Part shown: positions 59,879 to 64,000 of the stretch, in pieces
How positions within the stretch are numbered: position 1 is the first letter of the stretch
How the letters are laid out: the number at the start of each line of letters is the position of its first letter
Assembly: GCA_026982695.1 (NCBI GenBank)
Contig: JALSGS010000021.1
Coordinates: 124,001 to 188,000 of the forward strand
Source: Saprospiraceae bacterium
Lineage (GTDB): Bacteria > Bacteroidota > Bacteroidia > Chitinophagales > Saprospiraceae
Direction of reading: 5' to 3'
Length of the DNA: 64,000 nt
Made by a program: the position numbers and the translations under genes
The notes under the pieces: generated by a model
Told to the model about the DNA's origin: nothing
What the model saw: the letters and a program-made list of their open reading frames with translations, nothing else
The model's database searches: none

Positions 59879-61516
59879 TTATCCCTGCTCCCACATCATA
59901 TCCAAGCCACGGCGCAAGATCTGCTGCAAGGGCTGTTTAGAGGTGCAAGCAAATTCAGCCAAAGCAATATCCTCTTCGATCAGCTCGTGTATGCCCAAAC
60001 CTTCCATACGCTCATAGTCATTGCTAAGGATGGCCTTCATCAAGTGCTGTGGATAGATATCCATAGGCAGCACTTCTTCGTACTGACCCGTCACGACAAA
60101 GGCACGCCGTTCCCCATGCATATTGGTGTCTACGTCGTATTGTACATTTTTGAAGAAAAAAGATGGGAAAGTAGGCGAAAGGGAAATACGGGGTTTGAAA
60201 GGCAATAGCCAACCTAGCAACTCGTAGTAGCGCCCTTCAGCAATTACCGTTACTTGATCGTCGTAAAAATTGAGAAAGTTATCGGCGCTTTTGGCCTCGC
60301 CACTCAAAACATCTCCCGAAATGATGCGCACTTCTTTTTCTGTATGATAGTTGTCTTTAATTAGCTCACCAATATGGGCACCTACTACAGTGCGCACGTA
60401 ATGCGGTTGCTTCACACATCCACCCGTGATGGCTACCACGCGCTCGGCATTAAAGCGGCCTTCCGTCCATAAGCGGCCCAAAGTAACTACATCCTGCACA
60501 CCCATCGTCCAGACTTTATCACTAGGAGTGATGGGGTCGATGTGGTGGATGTGCACACCGACATTGCCCGATGGATGAGGACCACGCACCCAAAATTTTT
60601 CCACACCTTCTGCCTGTGTGAATTCATCAGCGGGCGGTTGTGCACCACGCGCATCCAAGCCCAAATAGACCTTGCCCGTCGTGAGGTACTGCAATACCTC
60701 GAGGCCTTTTTGAAAGTCCTTCCCCTTGCCTTGAATCACCAGATTGTTGTCGGGTGCTAGAGGTGCCGTATCCAAGGTGCTAACAAAAATCGACTTGGGC
60801 ACGGCATGCCAGTCGGGAATTCGGTCATAAGGGCGCTCACGCAACAGCATCCATCCCCCTGTTTGCAGCAGAAATTCGATCAACTCTTCGCGCTTTGCCG
60901 AACCCAGATGTGGTGGTGTCAGTGCTCGGTAGCGCTGTGTCTTATCCGCCAAAAGCACCACTTCAGTGATGGCGCGTTTGGGGCCACGATTGATCGCCAC
61001 CACTTCACCACTTACTGGCGAGACGAACTTCATCTCGGGGTGCTTTTTGTCTTCAAAAAGCGGATCTCCAGCTTGCACCGAATCGCCTACTTGCACCAAC
61101 ATACGAGGAATAGGAGCCAATCCTCGCCAATTGGGTGGTTGCAAGGCAAAGCGCGTCACTTGACCTTGCCGTATTTCCTTTGCAGCTACACCTGCTATGG
61201 GCAAGTCTGCCCCTCGCTTGATCTCCAACACGGTAAGCTCTTTAGCGTACGCCGGCAGCTTAGGGCGCATGATGTCTTTTAAGGTAGGGAAAAGAGAGAC
61301 TTCGCCAATCTTATCGGCCACACCAAGCTGACGTGCCTCTATCTTAAGCAAATTATCTGCTACTTGCACCAACGCGAAAAAAGCCAACAACACTACTATC
61401 GCTAACAAGATAGTAACCATCGGATTGGTAGTACTATCTCCTGCTTGCGCAAAAAGCCCGGGGCCACTGGTAAGTAGCATCAAAAAAGGAATAGCTCTTC
61501 GCATACTGTCTTTCAT
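59879..61516 (-). CDS. nqrA: Na+-NQR subunit A with signal/transmembrane N-terminal extension
   Basis: 545 residues from the ATG at 61516 (61504 and 61561 are alternatives). From about residue 95 it is a normal NqrA: LEIKRGADLPIAG, FVSPVSGEVVAINRG, VGVHIHHIDPI and a C-terminal PLQQILRRGLDMMWEQG. NqrA from other species is usually about 450 residues, soluble, and starts at that core. Here about 95 residues are added: a signal-like MRRAIPFLMLLTSGPGLFAQ, a polar stretch and a strong membrane helix (MVTILLAIVVLLAFFALVQV). First gene of the operon, 100 nt before nqrB. The extension would tether NqrA to the membrane. Confidence 0.9.
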   Translation of the reverse strand: MKDSMRRAIPFLMLLTSGPGLFAQAGDSTTNPMVTILLAIVVLLAFFALVQVADNLLKIEARQLGVADKIGEVSLFPTLKDIMRPKLPAYAKELTVLEIKRGADLPIAGVAAKEIRQGQVTRFALQPPNWRGLAPIPRMLVQVGDSVQAGDPLFEDKKHPEMKFVSPVSGEVVAINRGPKRAITEVVLLADKTQRYRALTPPHLGSAKREELIEFLLQTGGWMLLRERPYDRIPDWHAVPKSIFVSTLDTAPLAPDNNLVIQGKGKDFQKGLEVLQYLTTGKVYLGLDARGAQPPADEFTQAEGVEKFWVRGPHPSGNVGVHIHHIDPITPSDKVWTMGVQDVVTLGRLWTEGRFNAERVVAITGGCVKQPHYVRTVVGAHIGELIKDNYHTEKEVRIISGDVLSGEAKSADNFLNFYDDQVTVIAEGRYYELLGWLLPFKPRISLSPTFPSFFFKNVQYDVDTNMHGERRAFVVTGQYEEVLPMDIYPQHLMKAILSNDYERMEGLGIHELIEEDIALAEFACTSKQPLQQILRRGLDMMWEQG

Positions 61517-61630
61517 CCTTGTCAATCTTAAAGTGGTTCTTCTTTTGCTGAGGCGGCGCATACAGAAGCACCCACCTGATATTCAGCATATTACCAAAAG
61601 CAGTTATAAAGCTGCCGATTGCACGACGCG

Positions 61631-61638
61631 CAAAGATA
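61631..61638 (-). promoter_or_regulatory. -7 box for the nqr operon
   Basis: On the minus strand TATCTTTG, an exact TAnnTTTG match, places transcription start near 61624, upstream of all nqrA start candidates. No clear -33 element. Confidence 0.45.
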
Positions 61639-61821
61639 AAAAAGCACCTCATTCAGCCACGAGCATCTCGAAAGTGAGAAAAATCATTTCATATGAATAA
61701 TTACGAAATGCAGTGGTACCGACTTCTTTTTCACTACCTTTCCGGGCTCCAACATCAAGAACAGGTGTAAATTGGCCGCTACTTTTTTTTCCTCATCACG
61801 CGATAAACCCACTGGACAGCT

Positions 61822-62088
61822 ATGGACGCACCTAGATGGCCTATCACACTTGCACATCTATTGGGAGCGACAGCCTGCATCGCCATAATTATCGGCTTAG
61901 CCACAGAGCTACCCTTGCTCGTATTTGCTTCACTACCTTTCTCTCTTACAGGGATAATCATGACACTGCGTTTGCGCAAGCGCCGCAAACGCAATTTTTC
62001 AGCCGCACTGATCATGAACAGCTTGGGACTATTGGCATGGTTTGTACTGGTGGGGGGACTAATTTACGCATTGATCACCTTTGCATAG
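61822..62088 (+). CDS. Small membrane protein, unknown
   Basis: 88 residues with two or three hydrophobic helices separated by a very basic loop (LRLRKRRKRNFSAAL). Start MDAPRWPITLAHLLGATACIA. No family recognised. It stands alone between nqrA (divergent) and the helicase gene, with only 2 nt to the end of the latter. Composition and helix pattern support a real gene. Confidence 0.6.
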   Translation: MDAPRWPITLAHLLGATACIAIIIGLATELPLLVFASLPFSLTGIIMTLRLRKRRKRNFSAALIMNSLGLLAWFVLVGGLIYALITFA

Positions 62089-62090
62089 GC

Positions 62091-64000
62091 TCAGGACAAG
62101 ATTTGCAGCTTAGCAAATTTGAGCATAATACGACGTTGAGGCACCTGAGGTAGGTCTTTAAAAAAGATCGTAGCCATGCGCTTGTCGCGCTGTCCATCTA
62201 TAGCCAATACTTTCCCTTCGCCAAATTTGATGTGCAGTACGCGCATACCCACCTGAATCTGATCCGGTGGGCTGGGCTTGAATGTCGAGGGATCGACCCT
62301 ATCGGGCAGCACTTGGGCACGTGGTCTCCGATAGAAAGCTCCTTGAACTTTAGCACCACCACTGGCCGTAGGCGACGAATCCAGGTGCTTAGCCACTGGG
62401 GGAGTTACCAATGATTTGGCTGAACCGATCAGATCCAGATGACGGCTATCTATTTCACTGAGAAAGCGGCTGGGTTCATTAAATCGCTGTTTGCCATACT
62501 GGTAGCGACTGCGCGCATAGCTAAGCGTAAGAAAGCGCTCGGCCCGCGTAATAGCTACGTAAAAAAGACGCCTTTCCTCGTCAATGCCTTCAGCCGACTC
62601 TCTGCTCAAATAAGAGGGGAAAAGGTGCTCCTCTAACCCCACTACAAACACGGAGGCAAATTCCAATCCCTTAGCTGAATGCACCGACATGAGCGTGACA
62701 TAGTCATCATCAGTAGAGCTAGATTCGTCCAGATCAGTCATCAAAGCTACTTGCTGTAGCCAGGTAGCCAAAGACTTATCGGTATGCTCTTGCTCAAACT
62801 CCTGATCTTGGTCTACAAATTGCTGGATGCTGTCGAGCAAGCTGGACACAGTTTCCTGGCGTCCTAAGCCTTCTCGGGTAGTGTCTTGTTGTAACATCCT
62901 AATATAGCCCGACTGATCCAATATATGAAGAGCCGCTTCATAGGCATCTATCTGTTGGACCTTTTGCACAAAGCCTCTCACCATGTTTTTGAACGCTGAG
63001 AGCACTTGAGCAGTACGCGCAGCTACAGGCACCTGATCGAGCACCTCCCACAAAGGCTTTCCTGCTGCCTGAGCCATAGCCGCCACTTTTTCCATCGTCG
63101 TTTGGCCAATACCGCGTTTGGGCAAATTGATCACGCGGCGCAATGCCTCTTCATCCTTGGGATTAATCGCCAAGCGCAAATAGGCAATTACGTCCTTTAT
63201 TTCCTTGCGCTGATAAAAGGACGTGCCGCCAAAGACGCGATAAGGGATATTGTTGTGCCGCAAATATTCTTCGAACACACGCGACTGCGCATTGGTGCGA
63301 TACAAAATGGCAAAGTCACTATTGCGCAAGTGATATCGATTTTTCTGTTCAACTATCAGATTGACTACATGGCGCCCTTCTTCACTCTCGCTCATGGCCT
63401 GAATGACCTTGATGCGCTCACCTTCTCCCTTCTCGGAGCGAATAGTTTTAGGTATTTGGCGTTTGTTGTAGGCAATTAGCTCATTGGCAGCCTCTACGAT
63501 ATGGCCAGTAGAGCGATAGTTTTGCTCCAACTTAAATACCTTGACGCCATGTGCCTTGAAGTCTTTCTGAAAATCGAGAATGTTCTGAATGGTAGCGCCC
63601 CGAAAGGCATAGATGCTCTGTGCATCATCGCCTACCACACATACATTGCGCTGACTACCTTCGTAATGCACTAACTTGCGTATGATGGCATATTGGAGTT
63701 CATTGGTATCCTGAAATTCGTCTACCAAAATATAGCGAAAGCGCTGGCGATATTTTTGACAGACTGAGGGGTAGCTTTGCAAAAGCTCGTACATGCGCAA
63801 CAACAAGTCGTCGAAATCCATCGCACCGGCCTGCTTACAACGCGCCATATAAGTGCGGTATACTTCTGCAAACTGCGGTCGCTTGGCCATTTTATCTTCT
63901 TCGAGCAGCGACGGTAGCGCGGCGTAGCGCTTTGGAGTGATGAGCTTGCTCTTGGCATGTGAGATGCGACTGCGCACTACATTGACATTGTACTGCTCTT
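62091..64000 (-). CDS. UvrD/PcrA-type DNA helicase, 5' part beyond window
   Basis: At least 636 codons remain open to the right edge. The first visible residues read EQYNVNVVRSRISHAKSKLI, which in PcrA/UvrD lie after the Walker A domain, so the start codon and P-loop are missing from the window, not from the gene. Visible are YRTYMARCKQAGAMDFDDLL (motif Ia/Ib), ILVDEFQDTNELQY (Walker B DEFQDT), VVGDDAQSIYAFRGA, LEQNYRST, TLMSVHSAKGLEFASVFVVGLEE and FYVAITRAE. A C-terminal Tudor-like tail has VLHIKFGEGKVLAIDG. It is an SF1A 3'-5' helicase for repair and replication restart. Whether it is PcrA or UvrD cannot be decided here. Confidence 0.93.
   Translation of the reverse strand, partial: EQYNVNVVRSRISHAKSKLITPKRYAALPSLLEEDKMAKRPQFAEVYRTYMARCKQAGAMDFDDLLLRMYELLQSYPSVCQKYRQRFRYILVDEFQDTNELQYAIIRKLVHYEGSQRNVCVVGDDAQSIYAFRGATIQNILDFQKDFKAHGVKVFKLEQNYRSTGHIVEAANELIAYNKRQIPKTIRSEKGEGERIKVIQAMSESEEGRHVVNLIVEQKNRYHLRNSDFAILYRTNAQSRVFEEYLRHNNIPYRVFGGTSFYQRKEIKDVIAYLRLAINPKDEEALRRVINLPKRGIGQTTMEKVAAMAQAAGKPLWEVLDQVPVAARTAQVLSAFKNMVRGFVQKVQQIDAYEAALHILDQSGYIRMLQQDTTREGLGRQETVSSLLDSIQQFVDQDQEFEQEHTDKSLATWLQQVALMTDLDESSSTDDDYVTLMSVHSAKGLEFASVFVVGLEEHLFPSYLSRESAEGIDEERRLFYVAITRAERFLTLSYARSRYQYGKQRFNEPSRFLSEIDSRHLDLIGSAKSLVTPPVAKHLDSSPTASGGAKVQGAFYRRPRAQVLPDRVDPSTFKPSPPDQIQVGMRVLHIKFGEGKVLAIDGQRDKRMATIFFKDLPQVPQRRIMLKFAKLQILS

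Noticed and set aside
1-64000. CRISPR arrays, insertion sequences, prophage or integrase signals
   Set aside because: No regularly spaced repeats, transposase or integrase motifs were seen. Gene content is housekeeping and envelope related throughout.

Overview
The window looks like a chromosomal segment of a member of the Bacteroidota. The evidence is type IX secretion (T9SS) C-terminal sorting domains, DUF1573 lipoproteins, a full Na+-translocating NADH:quinone reductase operon, FISUMP and DUF4159 proteins, an OmpH chaperone, and many -7 boxes of the form TAnnTTTG with TTG/TTTG about 21 nt upstream, the Bacteroidota sigma factor signature. Genes are dense, both strands are used, and I see no rRNA, CRISPR array, prophage or insertion sequence. 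I do not go below phylum.

Layout. 1-500: no convincing gene. 0.5-6 kb: a PolX-family protein, a DUF1573 lipoprotein, then a possible quinone/haem group (UbiA prenyltransferase, haem-binding protein, YdiI-like thioesterase), a VOC protein and a FISUMP lipoprotein. 6-10.7 kb: guaA, a periplasmic-binding-fold lipoprotein, a TrmH-type methyltransferase and ompH. 10.7-19 kb: M50 protease, acyl-CoA dehydrogenase, membrane-anchored subtilase, a Spo0M-like protein and a conserved unknown, an SDR, and fhs with a structured leader. 19-26 kb: a membrane methyltransferase and a 2030-residue alpha-2-macroglobulin. 26.2-34.5 kb: the complete tryptophan operon, ordered leader peptide, trpE, an arsC-like gene, trpG, trpD, trpC, trpF, a trpB-trpA fusion, then DAHP synthase. 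34.6-42 kb: a second DUF1573 lipoprotein, and on the minus strand tilS, a T9SS cargo protein, lon and a subtilase. 42-52.5 kb: lipoproteins, a GH13 amylase, DUF4159, rsmE, rseP, two tandem tRNA-Leu genes, an ATE-like transferase, a five-haem T9SS cytochrome and a TauE permease. 52.6-64 kb: ppk1, nqrABCDEF (minus strand), a small membrane protein, and a uvrD/pcrA-type helicase gene cut by the right edge.

The strongest unusual signals are these. (1) A classical ribosome-mediated trp attenuator: a 23-codon leader ORF with three consecutive Trp codons, a perfect 11-bp terminator followed by a T-rich tract, and two competing helices. (2) A single 692-residue ORF joining TrpB to TrpA in B-to-A order. 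(3) A dispersed 13-bp word, TTTGCCGAAAGGC, present 8 times exactly plus near-copies, mostly inside genes, in different reading frames and both orientations. (4) A second leader-ORF/terminator arrangement in front of fhs. (5) An NqrA with an added signal-peptide/transmembrane N-terminus. (6) A PolX whose polymerase metal site is broken while its PHP nuclease site is intact.

All identifications come from reading translated sequence and recalled family motifs. No database search or folding program was run.
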